A stretch of DNA of 64,000 bases from Nanobdellota archaeon (GTDB taxonomy: Archaea; Nanobdellota; Nanobdellia; Pacearchaeales; GW2011-AR1), in the NCBI GenBank assembly GCA_013329055.1, contig DUKY01000012.1, forward strand, positions 1-64,000. Reading direction: 5' to 3'. Every line of letters begins with the position of its first letter. Positions within the stretch are counted from its first letter, which is position 1. Positions 7,633-16,879 of this stretch are shown here, one piece after another. Both the position numbers and the translations under genes were made by a program. A model generated the notes under the pieces. The model had not been told where the DNA came from, made no database searches, and saw only the letters and a list, made by a program, of their open reading frames with translations.

Positions 7633-10600
7633 TTACTTCCCTTTCTTAGATGAAGTTTTTCCTTTATTCCAGAAATAAACTCCACCGCCAATGCAAGCCA
7701 AAACAATCAATACTGCTCCGGCAATCATCCATAAGTTTGTCAAATCTTTTTTAATTTCACCGATATTTGTAGGTTCTTCAAAAGGAACAGATTCCTCTGC
7801 AACTTTTTCTTCTGTTTCTGTAACTGCTCCACCAGTAATAGGGGCAACAGCAACAACAGGAACTTTTTCATAAGTTGATTTTAAAGTCATATTAACTAAA
7901 TTTAAAGTCCTATTAATACTATTGATTGTAACAATAATATCATAATAATTGTCCCCGGTAAGTTCAAATTTACTTGATTCTCCAACAACCAACAAAACTG
8001 TTTGGGGGGTACTTGAAAGAGTTATATTTGCTACTAACGGAGTTATGCTATTCAATGATACAAAATGATCTTGACTTGCTACAGTCACTTTAAATCTTGA
8101 ACCAACTTTTAAATTTGCTGAATATCCGCTATTAAATTGTGTATCAGACAATGCTACAGTTGGAGTAGTAACTGTACTGCTTCCCCCTCCTCCACTAGAA
8201 GGTGTAGCTGGTGAACTACTTGCAGGAGCAGTTATACTATAAGCTGAGAATCCCATAGATACAGGAATCTTACATTTAGTATTAGAACTTCCACCGTCAC
8301 TGCAATTAACATAATTATTAACATTCTGCCCATTACTTCTACCATCATCATCAGTCCAATTTAAAACATTGTTAGCATTATAAGCTAAAGGTAAAGTAAT
8401 TTCAATATAATCACTTGCCCCGCCTAAATGTAAATCATCAATTAATTTATTCCATTTCTTCAATGTTGAATTCATACCAATATAATCATTAGTTTCATTG
8501 CATACAAATGCATTACTTAAATCAATTTTTGTAGGATCTAGTACATTCATACCATATAAACCAATAGCCATATCTCCGCAGTGTAAAGTCATATTCATAT
8601 TTTTAGTTACAGAGGTATTTGTTTTAATTCCTACTTCATAAGAAACCCCTCCAAAACTTTCAGAGAAGTTATAATTAGTTTTATTCAGTGCAGGGATATC
8701 AACAGTATATCCGTCTGGTAAATCCATTTTGAAAAGGAATGATTTATCCTGTGCAGTTGATTTTGTAGTAAAATTAGTGCAGGCAGAAACAGCACAATTT
8801 TCAGAAGGATCGCAAACTTTAATTTTATAATAATAAGCTGTTCCATTAGTTAAAACATATCCTAAAGTCTCCTGCATTAAATCTACTGAATGGAATGGTT
8901 TAAAGTTTGCATTTGCCTGATAACCTGTTCCTGTATCTGTCAAAGAAAGATTTAAAGTTTTACATGTTGAATCATTTTTATAAAACATTAAAGTCAAATT
9001 TGAAGGTTCACTTGTATCAACTTTTAGGAAAGCAGAATCATGCAATCTTTCAACCTCGCTGAATACTACAACAGGGGAAGTAACATCATTAACATCATTA
9101 ATAAAGTTAAATGCACCACCAGCAGAAGCACAATCCGGAATAAATTTACAGAATGGATCATCACAATCAGTCATTCCATTTTCGTCATCATCAATTCCAT
9201 TTTTACATTCTTCAAAAACATTAAAACCAAATTTCTGGAAATTCTTGCATTTTGGATCCTTTGACATAGTTGGATCTGCACAATCAATAAACCCAAAATC
9301 AATAGTTCCGGGGGTATAATAACTTGGACCTAAACTATCAGAAGGTAAAAGCCTTGTATCAGTATCATTAGCACTTGACATAAAAATTCTCATATTAACA
9401 GTTTTATTATACTCTGCAAAAGATTCCAAATCTTGCTTAGAAATTGCAATCATAACCCCGCCAATTTCCCCGCAACTTAATTTTTTACTTGTTGTAACAA
9501 GTGCGTTAGTTGGAGACCATACACTATTAAAACATCTTTCTAATTTTTTTGTTTCAGAAATACCTGTTGATGTATTTCTTGAAACATAACTAACCATAAA
9601 ATCAAAACCTGTTAAATTTGAACCATTTGCCATAGGAGCAACACATCCGCTACTGGTATTTCCATCAGTATCTAAATACCAATAAAATTTAGTTGTTTTG
9701 TTTCCATTCCCTGGAACTTTTTCAGCCGTAAAATTATTAGGATTTCCAATACCATAACCATTGCATAACATTGTTTCAGTAACATTTAAAATTCCTGCAC
9801 CAAAATCAAAACCAGTATCAGTAACTCTCATTCCTGTTCCAAGCATATCTACTTCTTTATCAACCCCGCTTTCTGCTCCGCCCATATTATCACTATCAAA
9901 AGCTAAATCAATAACATCACCTTCCATTTCACCAAAATGTTCAAATTCAGATTTATCCATACACCAACCAGAAGGTTCTGTAGCTGAAAGATTATTTCTT
10001 GAAAAAGAATCATTTTTGTAAGTGCAAGTAATACCATTTGCTAAACATCCTGTTTGATTTCCATCATATTGCCAGCAACCTGTTTTTCCGCTTGATCCCC
10101 CTGAACCAAACATCATAAATGTTGAAGGCTGACAAGTTTGACTCATATCCCTATATTCACATAATCCATTAAGACTTGCATTCTCGCATGAAGTTTCATT
10201 CCAATCGGGATTAAAACAAGCTACATCACACCAACCACCACCAGAATATTGATCTTGCTTCCAAGTGCAATTTGAATTTAATCCACAGGTACTTTCATTT
10301 TTATCCATACAATCTGCAAATGGTTTAAAATCACACCATCCGGCATTAGGATTATCATTACACCATGTAGTATTAAAACCATCACCTGCACACCATGTAT
10401 CATTTCGCCATTCACAATTGCCAACAGATAACCCACAGGCAGATTCATTATTATATTGCCAGCAATTTGAATTCTCCATTAAAGTTTTATTTAAATCACA
10501 GAATTGACTTGCACCTAAAGAACTTGAATCATTAGTACATCCTGGTGTTGCACCGCAAGTAACTAGATTATCATCGAATTTCCAGCAATTTGCACCAGGC

Positions 10601-12888
10601 ATATCACACCAACCAGTTGGATTCCAAGTATCATTAATCCATGAACAATTCAAACCTCCGAATGCAACTGTTTGGTTGCAAGTTCCTTGTGTAGTCTTAG
10701 CAAAACAATCTCCTCCAAAAGAACTGCCACCGCAGAAATTATCAAAACCACAATCAGGATCTCCGCAATCAACAAAAGTATCAGCATCATTATCTATTCC
10801 ATCAAAACAAACTTCACCGGTAAAACCATCAGGACTACATAAATTAAAAGTTGAATCCCATGAACAGGATAAAGAACTACTTTGACAAGAATTTAAATCA
10901 AAACATGAAAAACAATCAGTTGCACATACTTTTTTAGTTTTATCAACACAATAATTATTTGTTCCTTCACTTACCCATTTACATCCAACACCATTATTAG
11001 CCATACTGGAATTGCAAGCCTGTTCAGGATTAATCATAAAATCACATCCTTTACATTCTAAATCACAATCCTTTGCCCCGCCATCTTCCATCTCTTCTGG
11101 AAAATCACACCATCCAAACCCATTAAAAGCAGATGAATCAGTTGACCATTTGCAATAACCTAAATCTGAACCAGTACAGGAAGCTTGTGCAGCAGCCGCA
11201 TTATTCCACGCTGAACCATTAGATTGGAATTCACATGCCCAGCAGGAAGTATCACAATTCATCTTATTATTTACACCTGTTCCTTGATCAATATCAAACA
11301 TACCAGTCATTTCACACCATGAATCCTGTTTTAAAATTGCTCCATCAATATAGAATTCAGTATTCCATGTTCCACCTGAAGAAGTGCAGGCAAACTGACT
11401 ATTAATTACTCCAAAATCTTTTTCACCACCTTCACCAAAAACAGCGTTGCCATTAAAAGTACAATTAGTAATAGGATAAGTTGTATTTTGCCATTTGCAA
11501 GGCATCATATAAGTATCAGCTAATTGCATGCATAAAGTATAATTATTTTTTGATAATGGATCTTCACAATATTGAACTGGCGGTGCAGATTTTTTTTCTG
11601 AAGAAGCACCAGCTTCACAATAAGCCCCAACAATAGTACTGCTATTAGTCCATTTACAGTTAGGTAAAGGACCATAAGTACATGCAGATTTTACTTTAAT
11701 ATGAGAACAATTTAAGTTTGCAGAATTATCAACAAGACTATTATAACCATCTAAATTATCGTAAGGAATACCAGAATCTTCTGTTGCATGCCCTTCACAA
11801 AAACCAGCTTGCTTTCTTGAACAAATATTTGTAGCAGTATTATTATCAACTCCGTCAATTCCATTCCCAGCTACACAATAAATACAACCGGTAATATTTC
11901 CGCAAACATCAGCTTTATTATCTGCAAACCAGCAATGAGCTTCATTACCAAATAAAAATCCGCCAGCACCTCCACCAATACCTCCGTCAGGCATTACACA
12001 ATCACCAGTTGCATTATACCAACCCCCGGCAGAAAAACAAGAATCTGAATCATTAGAATAAAAATCAAAACCACTACTGCCCAACTCATTACAAGCTGAA
12101 CCAGTCCAATTGCAAGGCATAAATAAATTTTGTTGAGCATAAGTGCAATTTGCTTCAGTAGTTATTTCACCGCACCATTTAGTATTACACCAACCACCAA
12201 ATGTATCATACCAACAATTTCCCTGAAAAGAAGATTGGCATGCAGTTTGATTTCCATCATTAATCCAACAACCGGAAGTTTCACAGCAACCAATATCTGT
12301 TGTAGTTGCAGAAGGATTTTCTCCCTGTGCATCAGTTAAACTTTTAATCCAGCACCAAGGGTCTTGATTTTGATCATTTGCAGTCCATTTACATCCACTG
12401 CCTTGAGCAGAACAAGATGCTTTATCTCCGTCGTATTTCCAACACCCTTCAGTAATTCCTCCCCATTCGCCCCCGCTAGCCCAATCATTCATACATCCAC
12501 CAGGAGGTGCCTGAGTACCATTTGGATACCAATAAGTCATAAAAGGATCCCAACTGCAATTTAAAAATACCCCGCTTAAAGAACTTTCACCGCTTGTGCA
12601 TCCAGATTGATTACCATCAAACTGCCAGCACTCATTAGGCATACAACAATGTTCATCAATATTGCAAAAAGGGTCATAAAAGTTTGTAATATTTAAAGCA
12701 ACTTCACTGCTATTATCAGATGCCCAAACACACCCCAATGCATTACATGAATTTCTTGTTCCGCCATTACCAGAACTTTGACCCCAACAATCAGTAAAAA
12801 GAGCAGAAACATTAGTTACAGCACAAAAAAGTATTACTAATAAAAAAATTGTCGTCGAAAAATATAATTTTTTACTATTTATCACCAT
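7633..12888 (-). CDS. Giant cysteine-rich, membrane-anchored surface protein
   Basis: About 1751 aa from the ATG at 12888. The protein starts with a signal peptide (KKLYFSTTIFLLVILFCAVTNVSA) and ends with one membrane helix (LWMIAGAVLIVLACIGGGVYF) and a basic tail. Residues up to about 1000 hold many short repeats of the form CW..DGN-x-T-x-C-x(5-9)-C-x-W-x(6-10)-WC, rich in N-x-S/T sites. Two acidic motifs, CFDGIDNDAD..DCGDPDC and CKNGIDDDEN..DCDDPFC, resemble calcium-binding repeats. A Gly-Ser-rich linker precedes the C-terminal part. The longer frame to 12996 starts at TTG upstream of the TATA box and is unlikely. The role is probably cell envelope or attachment; no catalytic motif is seen. 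Confidence 0.85.
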   Translation of the reverse strand: MVINSKKLYFSTTIFLLVILFCAVTNVSALFTDCWGQSSGNGGTRNSCNALGCVWASDNSSEVALNITNFYDPFCNIDEHCCMPNECWQFDGNQSGCTSGESSLSGVFLNCSWDPFMTYWYPNGTQAPPGGCMNDWASGGEWGGITEGCWKYDGDKASCSAQGSGCKWTANDQNQDPWCWIKSLTDAQGENPSATTTDIGCCETSGCWINDGNQTACQSSFQGNCWYDTFGGWCNTKWCGEITTEANCTYAQQNLFMPCNWTGSACNELGSSGFDFYSNDSDSCFSAGGWYNATGDCVMPDGGIGGGAGGFLFGNEAHCWFADNKADVCGNITGCIYCVAGNGIDGVDNNTATNICSRKQAGFCEGHATEDSGIPYDNLDGYNSLVDNSANLNCSHIKVKSACTYGPLPNCKWTNSSTIVGAYCEAGASSEKKSAPPVQYCEDPLSKNNYTLCMQLADTYMMPCKWQNTTYPITNCTFNGNAVFGEGGEKDFGVINSQFACTSSGGTWNTEFYIDGAILKQDSWCEMTGMFDIDQGTGVNNKMNCDTSCWACEFQSNGSAWNNAAAAQASCTGSDLGYCKWSTDSSAFNGFGWCDFPEEMEDGGAKDCDLECKGCDFMINPEQACNSSMANNGVGCKWVSEGTNNYCVDKTKKVCATDCFSCFDLNSCQSSSLSCSWDSTFNLCSPDGFTGEVCFDGIDNDADTFVDCGDPDCGFDNFCGGSSFGGDCFAKTTQGTCNQTVAFGGLNCSWINDTWNPTGWCDMPGANCWKFDDNLVTCGATPGCTNDSSSLGASQFCDLNKTLMENSNCWQYNNESACGLSVGNCEWRNDTWCAGDGFNTTWCNDNPNAGWCDFKPFADCMDKNESTCGLNSNCTWKQDQYSGGGWCDVACFNPDWNETSCENASLNGLCEYRDMSQTCQPSTFMMFGSGGSSGKTGCWQYDGNQTGCLANGITCTYKNDSFSRNNLSATEPSGWCMDKSEFEHFGEMEGDVIDLAFDSDNMGGAESGVDKEVDMLGTGMRVTDTGFDFGAGILNVTETMLCNGYGIGNPNNFTAEKVPGNGNKTTKFYWYLDTDGNTSSGCVAPMANGSNLTGFDFMVSYVSRNTSTGISETKKLERCFNSVWSPTNALVTTSKKLSCGEIGGVMIAISKQDLESFAEYNKTVNMRIFMSSANDTDTRLLPSDSLGPSYYTPGTIDFGFIDCADPTMSKDPKCKNFQKFGFNVFEECKNGIDDDENGMTDCDDPFCKFIPDCASAGGAFNFINDVNDVTSPVVVFSEVERLHDSAFLKVDTSEPSNLTLMFYKNDSTCKTLNLSLTDTGTGYQANANFKPFHSVDLMQETLGYVLTNGTAYYYKIKVCDPSENCAVSACTNFTTKSTAQDKSFLFKMDLPDGYTVDIPALNKTNYNFSESFGGVSYEVGIKTNTSVTKNMNMTLHCGDMAIGLYGMNVLDPTKIDLSNAFVCNETNDYIGMNSTLKKWNKLIDDLHLGGASDYIEITLPLAYNANNVLNWTDDDGRSNGQNVNNYVNCSDGGSSNTKCKIPVSMGFSAYSITAPASSSPATPSSGGGGSSTVTTPTVALSDTQFNSGYSANLKVGSRFKVTVASQDHFVSLNSITPLVANITLSSTPQTVLLVVGESSKFELTGDNYYDIIVTINSINRTLNLVNMTLKSTYEKVPVVAVAPITGGAVTETEEKVAEESVPFEEPTNIGEIKKDLTNLWMIAGAVLIVLACIGGGVYFWNKGKTSSKKGK

Positions 12889-12933
12889 CTTTTTTCTAAC
12901 AAATTTTATTTTGTTACAGTAATAAAAAAAAAT

Positions 12934-12945
12934 TGATTTATAAAT
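12934..12945 (-). promoter_or_regulatory. TATA box of the giant surface protein gene
   Basis: The minus strand reads GATTTATAAATC about 45-55 bases before the ATG at 12888. This gives a short leader and places the alternative TTG start at 12996 upstream of the promoter. Confidence 0.5.
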
Positions 12946-13020
12946 CTTTTTACAAACATATGTAATTTTTTTATAATTTTGGATAAATTCAATCAAATAA
13001 CTAGTTTCAATTTCAAAATA

Positions 13021-13231
13021 GGCTTTGTAGAAAGTAAAAAATAATTTTTGAATTTTATACTAATTTATTGGAAATTCAAATATTCTTTAAGGGCGAAATT
13101 ATTGAACAGTGAGCAAATAAATTTATTAATAACAGCTTTTCAATGATTGAGTAGGGTCTTTTTGCTTTAGCAAAAATTTATAGGGGGAATTTATAAAATT
13201 TAAAAAACAAAAATGAATTTTCTACAAAGCC
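13021..13231. mobile_element. Structured mobile element R1 with 9-bp target duplication
   Basis: A 211-bp element bounded by perfect 13-bp inverted ends, GGCTTTGTAGAAA (13021-13033) and TTTCTACAAAGCC (13219-13231). It is flanked on both sides by the 9-bp direct repeat TTCAAAATA (13012-13020 and 13232-13240), a clear target-site duplication. An inner helix AATTTTATA/TATAAAATT encloses TAAGGGCG and GGGGGAAT patches. A 70-bp module (13091-13160) is shared with R4 (41568-41637) at about 67 of 70 positions. There is no coding frame, so any transposase would act from elsewhere. It lies between the promoter regions of two divergent genes. Confidence 0.88.
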
Positions 13232-13244
13232 TTCAAAATATAAA

Positions 13245-13256
13245 AACTTATAAATC
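13245..13256 (+). promoter_or_regulatory. TATA box of ndk
   Basis: The sequence AACTTATAAATC lies about 25 bases before the ATG at 13277. That suggests a leaderless or nearly leaderless transcript. The right target duplication of element R1 ends just upstream, so the insertion stopped short of destroying the box. Confidence 0.6.
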
Positions 13257-13276
13257 AATTTTTTCTAACTAAAAAT

Positions 13277-13768
13277 ATGGAAAGAACACTAGTAATATTA
13301 AAACCGGATACAGTGCAAAGACAAGTTTGCGGGGAGATAATTACAAGATTTGAAAAAGTCGGATTGAAGATCGTCGGAATTAAGATGATTAGACCCGCAT
13401 CAGACTTTGCAGAAAAACATTATTACGACGTAAAAGAAAGACACGGTGAAAAAGTTTTAAACGGACTTAAAGAATATTTAGGAATGGGCCCGGTTATTGC
13501 ATTTGTTTTAGAAGGACCGAGTGTTATTGAACAAGTAAGAAAAATGGTCGGAAAAACAGAACCTTTTTCTTCTCCGCCTGGGACTATTAGAGGGGATTAT
13601 TCAAATATGACATATAAAAGAGCTGATGACCCGACAACACCAATTAAATCAGTATATAATTTAATTCATGCTTCAGCAAATGAAAAAGACGCTGAACATG
13701 AAATAAACTTATGGTTTTCAGATTCAGAACTTTGGTCATATCAAACAGTTCATGAATTATTTATTTAA
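13277..13768 (+). CDS. ndk: Nucleoside diphosphate kinase
   Basis: NDK moves the terminal phosphate of a nucleoside triphosphate to a nucleoside diphosphate through a phosphohistidine. The 163-aa protein matches the family throughout: ERTLVILKPD at the start, the active-site histidine H131 in NLIHASAN, and GDYSN before it. It is slightly longer than the usual 140-150 aa, with an insertion around residues 108-125. The C-terminus overlaps the convergent gene at 13761 by eight bases. Confidence 0.95.
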   Translation: MERTLVILKPDTVQRQVCGEIITRFEKVGLKIVGIKMIRPASDFAEKHYYDVKERHGEKVLNGLKEYLGMGPVIAFVLEGPSVIEQVRKMVGKTEPFSSPPGTIRGDYSNMTYKRADDPTTPIKSVYNLIHASANEKDAEHEINLWFSDSELWSYQTVHELFI

Positions 13769-14219
13769 GATTTTTAATCTCATTATATAAAATTTTTTCA
13801 AATTTTATAATCTCATCAGAGAATTTATCCAAATTAAGATAATTATCACAAATAAGCCGTGAATAATATAATAATTTTTTATCTAAATTATCGTCAATTA
13901 ATTTCTCCCAAATAGTTTCCCAGATTTCACCATTTATAATATCTAAATTATCATAATCTATCCACAGAACATTATAACTTTTAACAAATTTTCCATTATT
14001 AATGACAAGAGTTTTCCATCTTCCGGTAATTAATTTATTTTTATTTACAATCTTTTTCTTCAATTTATCTTTTATCAAAATTTGCTTAATAATACGACAA
14101 CCCTTAAGCGTATGATCAAAAGAAATTGCTTCATTTTCATTTAAACCAACAGAAACAAAATAGTGTTCCCTTTCAGAAGTTGGGCAATAATCAATTTCAA
14201 TTTCCATAATATCATTCAA
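13761..14219 (-). CDS. Hypothetical protein
   Basis: A 152-aa, lysine- and asparagine-rich protein with no recognised domain, signal or membrane segment. It opens with EIEIDYCPTSEREHYFVSVGLN, which may be a beta strand pair, and ends in a helical region. The stop overlaps the end of ndk by eight bases on the opposite strand. It may form an operon with the AlkD-like gene upstream (24-bp gap). The function is unknown. Confidence 0.6.
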   Translation of the reverse strand: MNDIMEIEIDYCPTSEREHYFVSVGLNENEAISFDHTLKGCRIIKQILIKDKLKKKIVNKNKLITGRWKTLVINNGKFVKSYNVLWIDYDNLDIINGEIWETIWEKLIDDNLDKKLLYYSRLICDNYLNLDKFSDEIIKFEKILYNEIKNLK

Positions 14220-14242
14220 GAAAAAAAATTAATATTTAAATC

Positions 14243-14971
14243 TCATCTTTCCATAGCTTCTTTTCTCAAATTTTGAGGCATCTTCTCAATCGCATATCTT
14301 AATGCAGTTCGTGACATTTCATTTTTATGTTTCATCACAAATTCAAAAACTTCTTTTTGATAACTTTCTGAAGCAATCTTTAACATCCAACCATAACCTT
14401 TTTGCACTAAATCTTCTTTATCATGTAAAAGAATTTTCGCGATATCAAAAACATCTTCTAAATAATCCTTATGTATCTTCCAACTCTTTCCCTGAATAAA
14501 CACAACTGCCGAAGCTCTTCTTCTCCACTGATTTTTTGATTTTGACCATCCCTTTACTTCCCCCTTAAATTTTGGAAACTTAATAATAAAATGACTCAAC
14601 ACATTCAAACAATAATCATCACATTTTCCCCAATTATTAATATAATTAAATAATTTTTCTAATTCAATAAAATCCTTTTCTTCCAACTGATTTTTAATCC
14701 CGGCAATCCATTGTATTGCAATAGTAGTTTCTTCACTATAATCTGTTTTAAATAATTCTTCACAAAGATTAAAAATTTCCTTTTTTTCTAAAAATTTTAT
14801 TTTGGGGAAATATTTTTTAGCAATTTTCCTCACTAAAGGAGTCTTTACGCCATAACAATTTATCTTTTCTTTAAAATATCTTTGATTATTTTTTTTATAT
14901 TTTTCATCAACGTTATGACTTAAATCAAAACGTATTTCTTTAAGAATATCTATAGACCCCATAATCTCCAA
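14243..14971 (-). CDS. AlkD-like DNA alkylation repair protein
   Basis: The 242-aa protein is built of HEAT-like helical repeats and carries hallmarks of the AlkD/DNA_alkylation family: YGVKTPLVRKIAKKYF near residue 40, NNWGKCDDYC near 111, WRRRASAVVFI near 148 and VQKGYGWMLK near 189. AlkD-type enzymes remove bulky or positively charged alkylated bases without base flipping. The gene overlaps the end of the upstream DinB-like gene, so the two are likely co-translated. MGSIDILKE at codon 4 (14962) is an alternative start with a smaller overlap. Confidence 0.85.
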   Translation of the reverse strand: MEIMGSIDILKEIRFDLSHNVDEKYKKNNQRYFKEKINCYGVKTPLVRKIAKKYFPKIKFLEKKEIFNLCEELFKTDYSEETTIAIQWIAGIKNQLEEKDFIELEKLFNYINNWGKCDDYCLNVLSHFIIKFPKFKGEVKGWSKSKNQWRRRASAVVFIQGKSWKIHKDYLEDVFDIAKILLHDKEDLVQKGYGWMLKIASESYQKEVFEFVMKHKNEMSRTALRYAIEKMPQNLRKEAMER

Positions 14972-15411
14972 CTTTTCGGAAATTTTAAACCTAATGTTCT
15001 TATATAAACAACTAATTCTCCTTGGTGAAGAATTTCATGTTCAATTAATGCTTGAATATGTTGTTTTAAATTCAATGTATCACCAAACCAATCAATTTCA
15101 ACTTCTGAATTTTCTTCAATAAGATTTAACATTTCCTTATTTATTTCAATCAAAAATTCTTTTAATTTCTCTTTAGAATTTTCAATAGAATAATCTCTTT
15201 TATATTTGCTAAAATCAATCTTACTTTTTTTAATTGCATCAACATAGCATATTTGCACATCACCAATATGACGATATTGTTTTCCGATTATTCCCATATT
15301 TTTACCCACACTATAAGAAAGATATTTTTCAGGAAGTTCGTCTAATAAATCAAGAGTTAATTCCCGCATTTCATTCCAATGCTCCAATAATTGTTTTAAA
15401 TCTTCATCCAT
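14950..15411 (-). CDS. DinB-family four-helix protein
   Basis: The 153-aa protein matches the DinB/DfsB superfamily, metal-binding helical bundles that often act as thiol-dependent transferases or stress proteins. The likely three-histidine metal site is H48 (QYRHIGD) plus H125 and H129 (LIEHEILHQGEL). The ending TLGLKFPKSW is typical. The gene overlaps the AlkD-like gene by 13-22 bases depending on start choice, suggesting translational coupling. The substrate is unknown. Confidence 0.85.
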   Translation of the reverse strand: MDEDLKQLLEHWNEMRELTLDLLDELPEKYLSYSVGKNMGIIGKQYRHIGDVQICYVDAIKKSKIDFSKYKRDYSIENSKEKLKEFLIEINKEMLNLIEENSEVEIDWFGDTLNLKQHIQALIEHEILHQGELVVYIRTLGLKFPKSWRLWGL

Positions 15412-15455
15412 AATAATCTTTAAAATTAAATTTTATTTAAATTTATACTATCTTT

Positions 15456-15588
15456 GGCTCTGTCCAGAGTTTTTGATTTTAGCTAACTTTTGGCAATTCA
15501 AATATTTATTAAGGGCGGGTATTTCGACAAATGTCGAAACTTAAAGTGGGAATCCTAAAATCAAAAAAACCTAATTATGGGCAGAACC
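15456..15588. mobile_element. Structured mobile element R2
   Basis: A 133-bp element with imperfect inverted ends (GGCTCTGTCCAGAG at 15456 and GGGCAGAACC ending at 15588). The inner helix is GATTTTAG/CTAAAATC with the family patches TTTTGGCAATTC, TTAAGGGCG and GGGAATCC. The variable part is the hairpin TTTCGAC..GTCGAAA. Flanks show only a weak 5-of-8 match (CTATCTTT, CTATATCC), so the target duplication may have decayed. It has the same length and layout as R3. Confidence 0.8.
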
Positions 15589-15595
15589 CTATATC

Positions 15596-15814
15596 CTAAT
15601 ACTGAATTATTCTGACTTTATCACCTTCTTGTAAATTATAAGATTCAAAAGAATTTTCATTAATCATCTCATACGTTTTTGTTTTTGAATCATCTGGCAT
15701 GATAAAAACAATACTTCCTTCCAAATCACTATTTTGTTTAAATAAATCTGCAAGATTTTTACCATTAAACTCTCTTACTTCAGATTTACCATTAGACCTT
15801 ACCTCAAATTTCAT
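15596..15814 (-). CDS. Small beta-rich protein, possibly ubiquitin/ThiS-like fold
   Basis: A 72-aa protein from ATG 15814 (MKFEVRSNGKSEVREF...). The longer frame from 15832 overlaps the radA stop and starts inside it. The GGAG nine bases before 15814 could serve as ribosome binding site. It ends YNLQEGDKVRIIQY, a strand-turn-strand pattern reminiscent of beta-grasp or MoaD/ThiS-like proteins. There is no terminal Gly-Gly, so no sulfur carrier role can be claimed. It is tightly linked to radA, probably one operon. Confidence 0.55.
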   Translation of the reverse strand: MKFEVRSNGKSEVREFNGKNLADLFKQNSDLEGSIVFIMPDDSKTKTYEMINENSFESYNLQEGDKVRIIQY

Positions 15815-15818
15815 TTTT

Positions 15819-16805
15819 TTAAGCTCCATCATTTACACCTGCATCTGTTACCCAGAAGATAGTTTCATTATCAGGTAAATTCGGACTATCAATAAGTTTT
15901 GCAACTCTTGAACCTTGTTTACCACGTCGAAGATAAATTCTATAAGTTGAAGCATGCCCGACAATATTACCCCCAATAGCAGTGGTAGGATCTCCAAACA
16001 TTTGAGCCGGATTTGCCATTACTTGATTTGTTACATAAACAGCCAGATTATAAGTTTCAGCTAATTTCATTAAATCATGCAAATATCTATTTAACTTTTG
16101 TTGTCTGTCAGCTAATTGTCCACGCCCGGAAAATTCAGCCCTGAAATGAGCTGTTAAAGAATCAACAATTACAAGTTTGATAGGCTCGCCTTTTTTTATC
16201 AATTCACCAACTTTTTCTAATAAAAGCATTTGATGATCAGAATTAAATGCCCTAGCGACTAAAATATTTTTCAAAACTTTTTCAGGATCAGCACCTAAAC
16301 CTTCTGCAATTTGTTTAACCCTTGCAGGTCTAAATGTACCTTCAGTATCAATAAATACAGCCTTGCCACTTGCCCCACCTTTTTCTTCAGGCAATTGAAC
16401 ATTCACAGCCAAACTTAATGCAAGTTGAGTTTTCCCGCTACCAAATGCACCAAATCCCTCTGTGATTGCCCTGCTCTCAATCCCTCTCCCACCCAGAAGA
16501 TCATTAAAACATTTACTTCCTGTAGTAATATAAGCAACATTAGCTCTTCTTTCAGCAAATTCATTGCCGTCAACAAAACCTAAATCTAAAAGGTCTCTTG
16601 CTGCCTGAATAGCCTTTCTTGCAACAGCAGCACCAACACCGGCAATATCACTTAAAGTATTAGGACTCATAACAGCCAAAGACATTAAATCATAAACCCC
16701 TGCAGATTCCAACTTTGAAGCAACAGCAGGACCAATTCCAGGCAAATCAGTTAATTGAGAATCTTTAGTTTCAGGAGAATCTGACTTAATTTTTTTAGTA
16801 GCCAT
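15819..16805 (-). CDS. radA: RadA recombinase
   Basis: The archaeal RecA/Rad51 family strand-exchange protein. From the chosen ATG at 16805 it is 328 aa. An N-terminal helix-hairpin-helix domain (TDLPGIGPAVASKLESAG, GVGAAVARKA) is followed by the ATPase core. Walker A is GAFGSGKT (residues 119-126), where most RadA proteins have GEFGSGKT. Other motifs are VFIDTEGTFRP, LVIVDSLTAHFR and the loop GRGQLADRQQKLN. The in-frame ATG at 16859 is 54 bases upstream, but the TATA box at 16827-16838 sits between them and supports 16805. Confidence 0.95.
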   Translation of the reverse strand: MATKKIKSDSPETKDSQLTDLPGIGPAVASKLESAGVYDLMSLAVMSPNTLSDIAGVGAAVARKAIQAARDLLDLGFVDGNEFAERRANVAYITTGSKCFNDLLGGRGIESRAITEGFGAFGSGKTQLALSLAVNVQLPEEKGGASGKAVFIDTEGTFRPARVKQIAEGLGADPEKVLKNILVARAFNSDHQMLLLEKVGELIKKGEPIKLVIVDSLTAHFRAEFSGRGQLADRQQKLNRYLHDLMKLAETYNLAVYVTNQVMANPAQMFGDPTTAIGGNIVGHASTYRIYLRRGKQGSRVAKLIDSPNLPDNETIFWVTDAGVNDGA

Positions 16806-16826
16806 AATCAAAAAAGATGTGACCTC

Positions 16827-16838
16827 TTTATAAGGTTT
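16827..16838 (-). promoter_or_regulatory. TATA box of radA
   Basis: The minus strand reads ACCTTATAAAGA about 26 bases before the ATG at 16805, a spacing expected for a leaderless archaeal mRNA. This decides the start choice for radA. Confidence 0.65.
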
Positions 16839-16879
16839 TATAGTGTCAAATGTATTCATTTCAAAAATAATTATTAAAA

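Noticed and set aside
9040..9264. Plus-strand frames within the giant surface protein gene
   Set aside because: They are antisense shadows of a long coding region with strong codon structure on the minus strand.
12889..12996. N-terminal extension of the giant cysteine-rich protein
   Set aside because: It starts at TTG, lies upstream of a TATA box and would bury the signal peptide.
13021..13231. Bidirectional transcription terminator for the R1 inverted repeat
   Set aside because: A 9-bp target duplication and shared internal modules show an inserted element; a terminator effect remains possible but is not the origin.
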